Part shown: one piece after another, positions 31,918 through 42,483 of the stretch
Position numbering within the stretch: position 1 is the first letter of the stretch
Layout: each line of letters opens with the position of its first letter
Source: Diogma glabrata
Taxonomy: Eukaryota > Arthropoda > Insecta > Diptera > Cylindrotomidae
Direction: 5' to 3'
Assembly: GCA_963693315.1 (NCBI GenBank)
Contig: CAVNZG010001081.1
Coordinates: 1-64,000, forward strand
DNA length: 64,000 nt
Translations under genes and position numbers: made by a program
The notes under the pieces: model-generated
Told to the model about the DNA's origin: nothing
Databases searched by the model: none
The model's input: the letters and a program-made list of their open reading frames with translations, nothing else

Positions 31918-34513
31918 CCTTACAATCAATGACTTTACGATTCGGAGGTAAATCTTCTAATGACCATGTATCATTTTCTATCAGAGAATCATGTTCATTT
32001 CGCATAGCTTCTTGCCAAAATTTTGCGTCTGATCGATTTAAAGCTTCTTCCACAGTTAACGGATCTGATAATTCGTTTTTATTAGCTTTCATTACGTAAT
32101 TATCAAATTTTCTTGGAACAACTTTTTTTCTTGAGGAACAACGTGGTTTTGAGTGTTCTGCTTCGGTTATATTGTTTGTATCTATCGGAAAATCAATAAA
32201 ATTACCTTCATTTTCAGAACTATTAAAATGTTCATCATTGTTGATTATCGGACTTTCATTCAATGATGTTTCAGAATTTTTATCAATTGTATTTGTCATA
32301 ATTTCATCAGTAATCGGATAAATCGGAAAAATATTTTCAGTTTTGATTTCTTGAGCAATTATTTCCGGTGCTCCCACTTGTACCATATTTTCTTTTGGTT
32401 GAACTGTAATATTGTTTTTATTATTTTCAATGAAAACGACGTTTCTACTAATAATTATTTTGTTTGTTTCAGGATCAAACAATCGATATCCTTTTGTGCC
32501 TTCTGGGTAACCAACGAATATGCATTCTTTGGATTTTGCATCCCATTTTTTACGTTTTTGCTTCGGAACGTGCACCATTGCTTTACAGCCAAAAACTCTT
32601 AAAAATTTAAGATTTGGTTTTTTAGTTGACCAAATTTCTTCAGGAATGAAATTATTATCATTTGTTTTGGTTGGAGATCTGTTTTTAATATACACAGCGG
32701 TTGAAACGGCTTCAGCCCAAAACTTTTTTGGCAAATTTGCATCAAATATTAAACAACGAGCTTTTTCTATTATAGTACGATTTTGTCGTTCTGCAACGCC
32801 ATTTTGCTCCGGTGTATATGGAGCAGTAATTTGATGTTGAATACCGGATTCACGTAATAATTTATTTAGTGGTTGATATTCAGTACCACCATCGGTGCGT
32901 AAAATTTGTATTCGCTGTCCTGTTTCATTTTCTACAATATATTTGAAATCCATAAATACATTTTTAACTTCATCTTTTGATTTCAAAAAATATACGAAAA
33001 TTTTTCGGGTGTAATCATCTATCATTGTAACAAAATATTTAGAACCACCTATTGAATTTATTTCCATTGGACCGCAAACATCGGAATGTACAATTTGTAA
33101 CATTTTAGTTGCACGAGTTCCAATATGTTTAAAAGGAATTCTGGTTTGCTTACCTTTTAAACAAATTACGCATGGTTCATTTGTGTAATCAGCTAGTTGA
33201 ACATCACAAAATGGAGTGACTGATTTTTGTAGTTGGATCATATAGTCATGATTCAAATGACCTAGGCGACGATGCCATAGATTCCATTTTTGTTCAATAT
33301 TTTCACTATTAACTTCATTATTAGCTGCCATACATTTATTTTGTTGTATTGAATTCGGAATACAATTTAATTTGTACATATTGTCTTTTAAATTTGCAGT
33401 AGCAACGATTTTATTTTTTAGGTTATAAATTTGACAACCATTTATATCAAACACGACTTTGTTACCTTTTGAACATATCTGACTAACGGAGAGTAAATTT
33501 GTTGACAGATCTGGAACATGCAAAACATTTTTTATAGATGCAGTATCTATATCATTATTGCTTTCCAAAATCAATTCTAGTTCTATATCACCTACAGCGG
33601 CTATCGGTAAACGATCATTATTAGCAATTATAATTTCACTTTTTTGAGAAGCGTTGATATTATGCAACCATTCACCATGTACAGTCATATGTGATGATGC
33701 ACCGGAATCAATATACCAATCATTTATATTTACAGCTGATCCGATCTTCAAACTTGCAAAAAATGAGGTTAGATTTTTCTTTTGATGTTTATTAGACGAT
33801 GATGATTTTTGTTGAAAGTTGTGTTGATTTTTGTTATCAGTTTTGTTCGGACAATTCATAGATAAATGCCCATAGTTATTGCAGTTATAGCATCTCGGAC
33901 CCGTCGAAGAGTTATTACGATTTTTATACTGCTTTTTTTTGTTGTAACCATAAAATGCGGCGTCATGTGAATTTTTATTTTTAATTTTTGTTTCTTGAAG
34001 TAGTTTTGTTTTTATTGAGTCACCAGTAATCGGAATTCCAGAACTTTCTAGTCCCATTATCATTGGCTTATAATCATCAGACAGTCCAGCCAACAGGAAT
34101 GTCCCAACCCATTCATCGGAAACTATAAATCCAATATTTGACAGTTTATGTGCTGTTGTTATGATTTTATTTACATATTCCTCTACTGTATCACAATTAA
34201 CTAATTCTGTTGTGATTAACTCACGGAGAAGACCAACTTTTCTCGTTAACCCGGAATCTTCAAACGTTTTCTTCAATGTATCCCAGACTTCTTTGGCATT
34301 TTTTGCTTCGGTGATATGTACATAGTTTAGCGGATCGATAAGCAAAATTATTTTCGACTTTGCCAAAGTGTCTTTTGCTGGCGTAGTTGCATCTACTTTT
34401 ATTACATATTCCCATAACCCCTCATGCTCCAAATATGTTTTCACAGCGAACTGCCATGTGTTGTAGTTGTCACGCCCTTTTAATTTTTCTATCGATGGAA
34501 TATAACTTCCCAT
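31917..34513 (-). CDS. gag-pol: Copia Gag, protease and integrase
   Basis: I start at ATG 34513 (MGSYIPSIEKL), because the longer frame only gains a TTG-led extension. Gag of about 200 residues is followed by a CCHC knuckle (CYNCNNYGHLSMNC, residue about 207), aspartic protease WYIDSGASSHM near 266, and integrase with HRRLGHL...C-x2-C near 418-460 and catalytic D, D, E in HSDVCGP, RTDGGTEY and GVAERQNRT. It ends in the RT N-terminal region, where the frame is lost at about 31917. The first part is otherwise intact. Confidence 0.9.
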
Positions 34514-34575
34514 ATTAAATCGGTTTCTGCTTAACAATTATAGGTTAATATCTTGCGTAGACTGGTCCCACAACC

Positions 34576-34761
34576 TGTGGGAATTTAATTGTTCAGAGAG
34601 AAATGATATACACGTTTTGTATTATATATATATTACAACACAGTAAGTATCAAACATTTTATTGACATAGTATAATACACTGAACTATAATTTGACATGT
34701 ACATATTACACTGTTACAAACAGAATTACAGTTTACACTGATAATTGTTCTATTACCAACA
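34576..34761 (-). repeat. 5' LTR of Copia element
   Basis: 186 bp, identical by eye to 30315-30500; followed on the minus strand by the GGTTGTGGGACCAG primer-like site. Confidence 0.9.
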
Positions 34762-34766
34762 TGCAG

Positions 34767-35344
34767 CAATAGCCAATGGATTTTCAAAAAAATTTGCTGA
34801 TCAAATAATGAAACAACACAAAAGAAAACATGAAACCTCTAAGCTATCAAAACTAAGCAGACTAAAGGAAAGTGTGAAATCAAGAATTAGCCTACCATTT
34901 TACCCAGCAATCACAAACAAACTACAAAAAATTTTTAAAAAGCATCAGATTGAGCTTGTCACGAGACCAAGTACACAAATTAAAAAACATTTAAACAATT
35001 ATAAGGATAAAGAATGCAGCAACTCCCGTTCAGGTATTTACCAAATCAAATGCCAAAACTATGACAACACCTATATCGGACAAACGTTCAGAGAATTTGG
35101 CACAAGATTAATTGAACATAAGAAAGCCAACGGCAATACATCTAGCGTGGCCCATCATATGAATGAAAGCCAACATACAATAGACGATACTAACTCAAAA
35201 ATTATTAAAAATGTTTATCAGAAATGGAAACTAGATGCATATGAGTCTTATCACATCACAAAAACAACAAATAAAAAGAATTTAGAGGACGCACCAATCA
35301 TTTCACCACTATTTCAAATTTCGGAAAAACCAGGAAACTATTAA
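34767..35344 (+). pseudogene. PLE copy 2: GIY-YIG endonuclease part
   Basis: In frame with the RT part once Copia and one TSD are removed; the reading frame is open from the junction to the stop at 35342-35344. It carries GFSKKFADQIMKQHKRK, then CSNSRSGIYQIKCQNY, where the last Cys of the motif seen in copy 1 (CQNC) is Tyr, then TYIGQTFREFGTRLIEHKKA. It is a nickase for target-primed insertion. The loss of one cysteine is a further sign of decay. Confidence 0.85.
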
Positions 35345-35594
35345 TGAAGCCATAAACATTTTAAGAATAATTTTTTTTTTTTTTTAATTTTTTTTCTCAA
35401 TTTATGATTTTTGTCATTACTTTAGAGTTAAGTTACTTCCCTTTTTTTTGTCTTTTGTTGTTTTTAGCTTTTTTTGGTTTTTTTTGTTTAATCTTAGGTT
35501 ACTTCCCCATTTTATTGCTGATACTTATCTTTCAAAAATCGATAATTAGTATAAATAGAATAATTAAAACACTGGATACTTTAGTTGTAAATCC

Positions 35595-35632
35595 TTTGTT
35601 AATGGACTCATAGAGTCCGAAACTAGTCAGGA
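35595..35632 (+). ncRNA. Hammerhead-ribozyme-like segment in PLE copy 2 tail
   Basis: Stem GGACTC (35604-35609), loop ATA, GAGTCC (35613-35618), then GAAAC and TAGTC. This arrangement, stem II followed by GAAA and a NUH-type cleavage context, is the usual half of the PLE hammerhead. The CUGAUGA half is degenerate. Present in both PLE copies with identical stem. Confidence 0.35.
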
Positions 35633-35809
35633 AATACAAATAAAATTAACGATAAAATTGAAGTTTTGCCTGTTTGTTTTTGTTTTAATTTCTTTTGGGA
35701 AAAAATAATAATTAAAGGGTTTTTCTAAAAAATTTGTCGTTAAACAGTGAGTGAAAGTAATAGGTGATTACAATTCGTTAAAAAAAAGTTTTTATATTTA
35801 ACAAATATA

Positions 35810-36728
35810 CAGGCTGATTCTGACATACCCTCACAGATGTAAAAATATTCATAGCAAAGACTTTTGTCTTAGCTAAGACAAAAACCTCTTAAATGCGATT
35901 CTGTATGTAGTCACAACTGTGAGATGTCAAAAAAAAAACCTGTTACTTAAGACCATCAAACATGGTCATCTTAAGCATCACAATTTAACGTTTCATATTT
36001 TTTTATTGGAATTCTTGTATGAAAAATTATATTAATAAAGAATAAAATAATAATTATGAATTATTTATGTAATTCTTATAAAATGTATCTATATTTTATT
36101 TTAGTTTGTATCAAAATTATTGAATAAAATATATATTGTTAATGATTTTAAATAAAATGGCGATTGAAGATTTTATATTTGCACTATCAAAGTTTGGTGT
36201 CTCATGTTGTTTTATTTGTGCAAATTTTATATAAACTTTCTAAACTTTTTAAAAAACTCATTTTTTCACAAATCTATTGCAAAATAAATAATAATAATCA
36301 ATATATTATATGGTATAATTTTATGTTAATTGTGCATAAATTAATAAAATATATTTCGAGATTGATATTCAATCAATAAAATGGCGGTTGAATATTTTCA
36401 CAAACAAAAATTATTAATATCTTAAAAAATTTTCTAAAACATAAACTTGATTTTTATTGAAAATTATTATATAAATACCATAATTCTTAATAATAATTTA
36501 TATGGTATTTTAATTTGTATTTAAATTATTTAAAATGAAAATATGACATTTTATAATAATTTTGTTTATAAAAATAGCCGTTTGAAAGATCTCAAAAATA
36601 TATATGTAGAGTTATTATGAGGTTTTTTATGACAACGTTCACAGAATCGCAATTAAGATATTCCTCTTAAAAAAATTGTCATAACAAAAATAATCATAGC
36701 TAAGACCTCTTAACTCAGAATCAGCCTG
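35810..36728 (+). mobile_element. TIR element family A, copy A5
   Basis: Complete from CAGGCTGATTCTGA to its inverse at 36715-36728, followed by TAA and the continuation of I1. Left flank is the end of PLE copy 2 plus TA. It shares private differences with A4, so its left ~330 bp probably duplicate A4. Confidence 0.8.
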
Positions 36729-36833
36729 TAAATTTACACTTACAATTGACGGTTAAAATTCGATAATAGATTTTTTAAATCAATACGAATTCTCACTAAT
36801 ATTTTATAATTAAGGGCCATATCGACAAACCCA

Positions 36834-37398
36834 ACTAAAATCGCAACTACAACTAAAGTGTCAGTTTTGGTATTTTTAAACCACATTAAATCGTCAGTTT
36901 TAAACGTAGATTAAAGTTGTAGTTGCAGATTTAGTCATGGATATCGGTGATTAAATTTACACTTACAATTGACGGTTAAAATTCGATGATAGATTTTTTT
37001 AAATCAAAACGTTGTCAAATAATATTTTATAATAAAATGTTTTGAAACATTAACATGTATGTGTATTTCAATTGTGTTTTTTATAAAAATTTTAAATAAT
37101 TGAAAACTCTAAATAATTGTTAATCTTGCAAATTAATATTGTTTTGTGTTGTATTTAAGTTGTTTTTACTATAATTACATTATTATTAATATTGCAATGA
37201 ATTTTAATACATAATTACTGATTTCTAATTATTGCTGTGTTCGAAAAATTATAGTTTTAAATTACGTTTAAAAATACCATCAAAATCTCAACTAAATTCG
37301 TAGTTTTAATGTGGTTTAAAAATACCGGTTTTGAACATCAATTTCGAAAAAACTGTGACTACAACTAAAAGTTGTAGTTGCGTCTGTCGATATGGCCC
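36834..37398 (+). mobile_element. TIR element family I, compact copy I2
   Basis: TIR GGGCCATATCGACA at both ends, TSD TAA at 36831-36833 and 37399-37401. 565 bp, non-coding. It is nested in I1 and provides the template for recognising I1's scattered pieces. The stretch 37399-37755 is the remaining right part of I1 and repeats the right half of I2. Confidence 0.8.
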
Positions 37399-37755
37399 TA
37401 AATGTTTTGAAACATTAATTCAATTGTATTTTTTATAAAAAATTTTAATAATTGTAAAACTCTAAATAATTGTTATTTCTCGCAAATCAATATTGTTTTG
37501 CGTTGTATTTAAGTTGTTTTTACTATAGTTACATTATTATTATTATTGCAATAAATTTTAATGAGTAATTACTGATTTCTAATTATTACTGTGTGTTCGA
37601 AAAATTATAGTTTTAAATTACGTTTAAAAATACCATCAAAATCTCAACTAAATTCGTAGTTTTAATGTGGTTTAAAAATACCATTTTGAACATCAATTTC
37701 GAAAAAACTGTGACTATACAACTAAAAGTTGTAGTTACGTCTGTCGATATGGCCT

Positions 37756-37830
37756 TAAATATTTTAATGCGGTGATTTGATTGGTGCATTAAATATTTAA
37801 CTATAGTAAAGTTTTTGAACGTACTCCAGG
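37756..37830. mobile_element. Right end of H1
   Basis: Continues H1 from TAA: AATATTTTAATGCGGTG through the inverted end with AACTATAGTAAAG and CTCCAGG, matching the last 70 bp of H2. The bases after it (TATTTTTAAACCACATTA) belong to a reverse-orientation family-I copy. Confidence 0.7.
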
Positions 37831-38105
37831 TATTTTTAAACCACATTAATGTCGAATTCTTTTCATCTAAATCCATCAAAAAAAAATATTGTTGTAAATC
37901 AAAAATTTTGTTCTATTGACACAAAAAATCAATTTTTTTCTCGATTTACATAAAAAAAAAATGTGCATTTTTTTCGTAAATTTTTTTGACATTACTAATA
38001 TCAACAAAGAAAATTTAAAAATAAACGTTTTGTTATAACGACAATTTTTATATAACTATGAATTTTTTAATTTTGAAGAATTAATTATTGTGTTTTATAT
38101 TATAT

Positions 38106-38783
38106 TGTAATAAACTTCGTCCAGAATGGGTTAATTTTATTTACTCATTCATTAATTAAAAGTTAACTCCTTTTTCAATCTTTTACTTGTATTGCAAATT
38201 GTATTGCATAAATTGATGTAAATTAAATTTGTTATACAAATGTTTACATTAATGAATTAAAAGGAGTTACCTAATACATTTTGCATAAATTAAATTTGAG
38301 TTCGCTAATACAAATGCAAGTATAAATGAAAACAGGTGTGGCCTATTTCAGATGTACGGACTACGTAGTATTGATTTCTAGTGGATTATAGAAGTTTCGA
38401 TTTATTTATTTTTCGATATAAATAGGCAAACAAAAATATCAGATAGTCAGTTTTTACTTTTGCAATTAAAAGTGTTTATAAATATTCGCAAGTTTAAGGA
38501 ATAATCGGTGGTACTTGAGTCTGGGTACTAATAGTGAAAGAATCTGAACTTAGTGGAATAGTAAATACAGATTTTACGATTCCGAATATTATTGATTCAA
38601 ATTGTGGAAAAGCGGTGAAGTTTAGTGTACATAAATTGGAGACCCTGGAATTTATTGTAAGGAAAAACGGAAGCTGCTGTAATTTGATGACAAATAAAGT
38701 TTGAGATTCTGTTAACTAAAGATCTGTCTTTTTACTGTCGTATTTGCTCAATAATCCAAAAGAACCAACGAAAAGTCGTTACA
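38106..38783 (+). repeat. 5' LTR of Gypsy-1
   Basis: 678 bp; TATA-like AATATAAATAGGC-type word near 38437-38444 (CGATATAAATAGGC). Near-identical to the 3' LTR (differences seen at the AATAT[C/T]AGATAG and GGA[A/G]GCTG positions). Confidence 0.9.
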
Positions 38784-38812
38784 GTGGTGTCAGAAGTGGG
38801 ATTATTGAAACA

Positions 38813-41794
38813 ATGGTCAAGACAGTAAATATTAGTGATCTCAGCCAGACCCAGCTGAAGGATGAGTTGAAGAAAAGGAACGCTCCAATCCATGGAACGA
38901 AGGCAGAACTTGCATTCCGGCTGCGTAAAGTTTTAGAAGAAGCAGGCCAAAACACAGAGGTCATAGAAATAGAGCCGGAGGAAGCTCCAGTTCAGAATGC
39001 CCCAGCAATTGATTCGATGATGGTGTTGATGAAAGAAATGATGGACCGACAAGAGAAACAGGCAGCAGAACAAAAAGTTCTGGCAGCAGAACAAAAAGCA
39101 CAGCAACAACAACAAAAAGTAGAGCAACAACAACAACTTGCTGATATGATGGCCCGACAAGAAAAACAGGCAGCAGAGCAAAAAGTAGAGCAACGACAAC
39201 AATTTGCTGATATGATGGCAAAGCAAGAAAGTCTACGTGAAGTAATCGAGTCACGTATATCCAGTGCAGAGGGTAAAATCAACAACATGGAAAGGGAGCT
39301 GCGGAAAGTTACCGAAGAACATGAAGAGAAATTACGCAAGCTTTCGAGTGAATTCCGTCAAGAAATAGCACAATTGAAGTCAGGTAACATGAGCAATCCA
39401 TCAATTACTTCAGCCCCAGCTAGAGTGAAAACACCCGCATTTGATGGATCTACATCGTATCAGATATTTAAGATGCAATTTGAGATAGCAACAACTGGGG
39501 TTGATCACCAGCAAAAAGCAAACGCGCTTATATTGGCATTGAAGGGACCTGCTGCTGAAATTTTGCAGACACTATCAGCGACAGAACGTGATTACAGCAA
39601 GATTATGGAAGCCTTAGAAATAAGATACGGGGAAAGTCATATGCAAGCTCTCCATCGCATGCAGCTGAAGACACGAAAACAAGGAGTCAGCGAAACTTTG
39701 CAAGAATTAGAGGCTGACATTGTGAGACTGGTAAATCTGTCATATCCAAACTATAACGCGGAACACCGAGACGAACTGGCAGCTGATACATTTATCAATG
39801 CTCTTCGAGATGTACAAATGAGAAATCAGCTTTATCTAAGTGGAAAGAAATTACCTGCGGAAGTCTTAGCATTGGCCCTGCAAATGGAAGCCGGAAAAAG
39901 AGCGCATGGCTCAGATAGTGTACGTCAGATGGAAGTTGCTGAGGAACCACTGAAAGCAGCGCTGGATGAAGTGATCATGCGTGTCAAAAGTTTGGAAGAT
40001 AAGCCTGAACGAAATCAACGAAGAAGATCTAGCAGAGTAAGATGCTGGAATTGTGGGCAGTTAGGGCATATCAGACGGGAATGCAAAACACGAGTAGCAG
40101 CAAAAGAAGGAGTAGTTCCAGTCCAGACGATGAACCTCTCAAACAAGCAAGTGGATGTCAAAAAGGAGGAAGATTGCCGTGTTGAACATCGTAAGAAAAG
40201 GATACAAAGGGAATGCAAAACACTAATAGCTGCAAAAGAAGGAGTAGTTCCAGTCCGGTTGATGAATCTTTCAAACAAGCAAGTGGATGTCAAAAAGGCA
40301 GGAGATTTCCACGTTGAACACCGTAAGAAAGGGATACATTGTAACGCTGACGATCTTTCAAGAAAACCCTGTATTGAAGAGCGCAAGTCATGTAGCAGGA
40401 CTGAGAGAAGTCAAGCAATGAAGGTGAAACAAATTAAGTTCCAAACTCCTGACGATTGGTGTACCGAGGCATTTAAAAGAGAGCAGCTAAAGGATCCCGC
40501 TATGGCTCCAATGTTGAAATGGAAAACCGAGGGAAGGCGACCGGAGTGGAAAGAGGTAGCACCTTTAAGTACGGAGGTGAAATGCTACTGGGCGCAATGG
40601 GACTCACTATTTATGGATAACGGGATACTAAAAAGAAAATGGGAGTCCGCTGATGGGAAGAAAGTGTTAGAACAACTGGTGTTGCCATCAAGTCGAGTGG
40701 AAGAGGTACTGGGAAAGCTGCATGGAAGTATTTCTGGAGGACACCTGGGAGTCAATAAAACCCTGGCTAAAGTAAGGGAGAGGTTTTATTGGGTAAGGTA
40801 TCGAACCGACGTAGAGCAATGGTGTCGGCGATGTGATACTTGTGCGGCGAGCAAAGGACCAAAGACTAGAACTCGAGGAGAGATGCAACAGTACAATGTG
40901 GGTGCCCCAATGGAGAGAATTGCTATAGACATCGCGGGGCCATTTCCGGAAACGACAAAAGGTAACAAATACATCATGGTGGTCATTGATTACTTTACAA
41001 AATGGCCGGAAGCCTATGCAATACCGAACCAAGAAGCAGTTACGGTCGCGGAAACATTAGTCAATGAATGGGTTTGCAGATATGGAACACCGCTCGAGTT
41101 GCATACCGACCAGGGAAGGAATTTCGAATCTCAACTGATGGAAGAGCTATGCAGAACACTCGGCATTAGAAAAACACGAACTACACCGATGAACCCACAA
41201 TCGGATGGCATGGTAGAACGATTCAACCGAACCATGGAAGAACATTTGTCAAAGGTAGTAGAAGCCAACCAAAGAAATTGGGACAAGGATCTTCCGTTAT
41301 TCTTGATGGCCTATCGTAGCGCAGTGCACGATACGACAAGTGAAACGCCAGCGAATATCATGTTCGGAAGAGAACTACATCTTCCTAGTGACATCGAGTT
41401 CGGCATCCCTGGAGGTCTGGTATCCACGAAAACAGATTATGTGGGACAACTAAGGGAGAAGATGAATAAAATCCATCAGCAGGTTCGAGACCACATTAAG
41501 ATTGCCAGTGACAAAATGAAAACCAGGTACGACATAAATGCAAATAGTGGCGGTTTTCAAGAAGGAGAATTGGTATGGCTATACAACCCCAGAAGAACCA
41601 AGGGAAGATCACCCAAGCTGCAGCCAGATTGGGAAGGCCCATATAAAATAATCAAACGAATTAATGATGTCATCTACCGCATACAAAAGGGACCCCGTAC
41701 CAAGATGAAAGTGATACATCTGCAAAGGTTGGCACCGTACCAAGGTAACAGCACCAATGCGATCTCTGATATTGTTCGGGACGAACAAAGCTAA
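38813..41794 (+). CDS. Gypsy-1 Gag-integrase fusion protein
   Basis: I start at ATG 38813, just after the primer site; the longer frame begins in the LTR. 993 residues. A SAP-type helix-turn-helix motif lies at 5-45 (LSQTQLKDELKKRN), a Gln-rich coiled coil at about 75-200, retrotransposon Gag at about 220-400, a CCHC knuckle (CWNCGQLGHIRREC) near 410, two tandem 44-residue repeats (40077-40208, 40209-40340), a scrap of the RNase H end (HCNADDLSRKPC), then integrase: HHCC domain near 640, catalytic D, D, E in IDIAGP, HTDQGRNF and MVERFN (700-800), and a GPY-like C-terminus (WEGPYKI). Protease and RT are absent; mobility would need another element's enzymes. Confidence 0.9.
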   Translation: MVKTVNISDLSQTQLKDELKKRNAPIHGTKAELAFRLRKVLEEAGQNTEVIEIEPEEAPVQNAPAIDSMMVLMKEMMDRQEKQAAEQKVLAAEQKAQQQQQKVEQQQQLADMMARQEKQAAEQKVEQRQQFADMMAKQESLREVIESRISSAEGKINNMERELRKVTEEHEEKLRKLSSEFRQEIAQLKSGNMSNPSITSAPARVKTPAFDGSTSYQIFKMQFEIATTGVDHQQKANALILALKGPAAEILQTLSATERDYSKIMEALEIRYGESHMQALHRMQLKTRKQGVSETLQELEADIVRLVNLSYPNYNAEHRDELAADTFINALRDVQMRNQLYLSGKKLPAEVLALALQMEAGKRAHGSDSVRQMEVAEEPLKAALDEVIMRVKSLEDKPERNQRRRSSRVRCWNCGQLGHIRRECKTRVAAKEGVVPVQTMNLSNKQVDVKKEEDCRVEHRKKRIQRECKTLIAAKEGVVPVRLMNLSNKQVDVKKAGDFHVEHRKKGIHCNADDLSRKPCIEERKSCSRTERSQAMKVKQIKFQTPDDWCTEAFKREQLKDPAMAPMLKWKTEGRRPEWKEVAPLSTEVKCYWAQWDSLFMDNGILKRKWESADGKKVLEQLVLPSSRVEEVLGKLHGSISGGHLGVNKTLAKVRERFYWVRYRTDVEQWCRRCDTCAASKGPKTRTRGEMQQYNVGAPMERIAIDIAGPFPETTKGNKYIMVVIDYFTKWPEAYAIPNQEAVTVAETLVNEWVCRYGTPLELHTDQGRNFESQLMEELCRTLGIRKTRTTPMNPQSDGMVERFNRTMEEHLSKVVEANQRNWDKDLPLFLMAYRSAVHDTTSETPANIMFGRELHLPSDIEFGIPGGLVSTKTDYVGQLREKMNKIHQQVRDHIKIASDKMKTRYDINANSGGFQEGELVWLYNPRRTKGRSPKLQPDWEGPYKIIKRINDVIYRIQKGPRTKMKVIHLQRLAPYQGNSTNAISDIVRDEQS
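40077..40340 (+). repeat. Two 132-bp tandem repeats in the Gypsy-1 ORF
   Basis: Units 40077-40208 and 40209-40340 (44 codons each, in frame) both run from the last Cys of the zinc knuckle region (RECKT) to the RNase H scrap (VEHRKK). The repeat therefore spans the deletion joint: the deletion occurred first and the duplication followed. The units differ at about a dozen positions. Confidence 0.88.
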
Positions 41795-41805
41795 ATGGAG
41801 GGCAA

Positions 41806-42483
41806 TGTAATAAACTTCGTCCAGAATGGGTTAATTTTATTTACTCATTCATTAATTAAAAGTTAACTCCTTTTTCAATCTTTTACTTGTATTGCAAATT
41901 GTATTGCATAAATTGATGTAAATTAAATTTGTTATACAAATGTTTACATTAATGAATTAAAAGGAGTTACCTAATACATTTTGCATAAATTAAATTTGAG
42001 TTCGCTAATACAAATGCAAGTATAAATGAAAACAGGTGTGGCCTATTTCAGATGTACGGACTACGTAGTATTGATTTCTAGTGGATTATAGAAGTTTCGA
42101 TTTATTTATTTTTCGATATAAATAGGCAAACAAAAATATTAGATAGTCAGTTTTTACTTTTGCAATTAAAAGTGTTTATAAATATTCGCAAGTTTAAGGA
42201 ATAATCGGTGGTACTTGAGTCTGGGTACTAATAGTGAAAGAATCTGAACTTAGTGGAATAGTAAATACAGATTTTACGATTCCGAATATTATTGATTCAA
42301 ATTGTGGAAAAGCGGTGAAGTTTAGTGTACATAAATTGGAGACCCTGGAATTTATTGTAAGGAAAAACGGAGGCTGCTGTAATTTGATGACAAATAAAGT
42401 TTGAGATTCTGTTAACTAAAGATCTGTCTTTTTACTGTCGTATTTGCTCAATAATCCAAAAGAACCAACGAAAAGTCGTTACA
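41806..42483 (+). repeat. 3' LTR of Gypsy-1
   Basis: 678 bp, preceded by the purine tract and followed by ATATAT of element J. Confidence 0.9.

Larger units (their letters stand above)
30315..34761 (-). mobile_element. Copia LTR retrotransposon in PLE copy 2
   Basis: Minus-strand element with 186-bp LTRs (30315-30500, 34576-34761) that look identical, and TSD TGCAG at 30310-30314 and 34762-34766. PLE copy 1 (near 18335) shows the unoccupied site with a single TGCAG. The sequence inside the 5' LTR reads GGTTGTGGGACCAGTC, close to the internal initiator-Met-tRNA site used by Drosophila copia. The coding region has one frameshift and a mutated RT catalytic box, so this recent copy is not autonomous. 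Confidence 0.92.
29198..35809 (+). mobile_element. Penelope-like element, copy 2 (5'-truncated, interrupted by Copia)
   Basis: Plus-strand PLE running 29198-30314 and 34767-35809, split by Copia 30315-34761 with TSD TGCAG. It begins at the codon for SLNSLKKNQD, head to head with copy 1, and ends ...TTTAACAAATA where copy 1 also ends. Such inverted, 5'-truncated partner copies are a known habit of Penelope insertions. The 3' tail contains a T-rich tract and the hammerhead-like segment. Confidence 0.85.
3494..37755 (+). mobile_element. TIR family I, copy I1, split by about 33 kb of nested insertions
   Basis: The TIR is GGGCCATATCGACA at 3494 and its inverse ending near 37754 (one base lost), with TSD TAA at 3491-3493 and 37756-37758. 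Pieces of I1 lie at 3494-3569, 4813-4848, 9296-9317, 15330-15352, 36729-36833 and 37399-37755. Read in that order they align end to end with the compact copy I2 (36834-37398). All annotated elements between these pieces were therefore inserted after I1. The original element was about 0.6 kb and non-coding. Confidence 0.75.
38106..42483 (+). mobile_element. Gypsy-1: Ty3/Gypsy element with internal deletion, gag-integrase only
   Basis: LTRs of 678 bp (38106-38783, 41806-42483) begin TGTAAT and end GTTACA and differ at only a couple of bases by eye. Flanks suggest TSD ATAT (38102-38105, 42484-42487). The primer site TGGTGTCAGAAGTGGGA at 38785-38801 matches the 3' end of tRNA-Leu. The purine tract AATGGAGGGCAA precedes the 3' LTR. 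The protease, reverse transcriptase and most of RNase H are missing, yet the ORF is open end to end. Confidence 0.92.

Noticed and set aside
38744..38812. Extended start of the Gypsy-1 protein
   Set aside because: These codons lie in the LTR end and primer-binding site; the ATG at 38813 follows them and begins the SAP motif.
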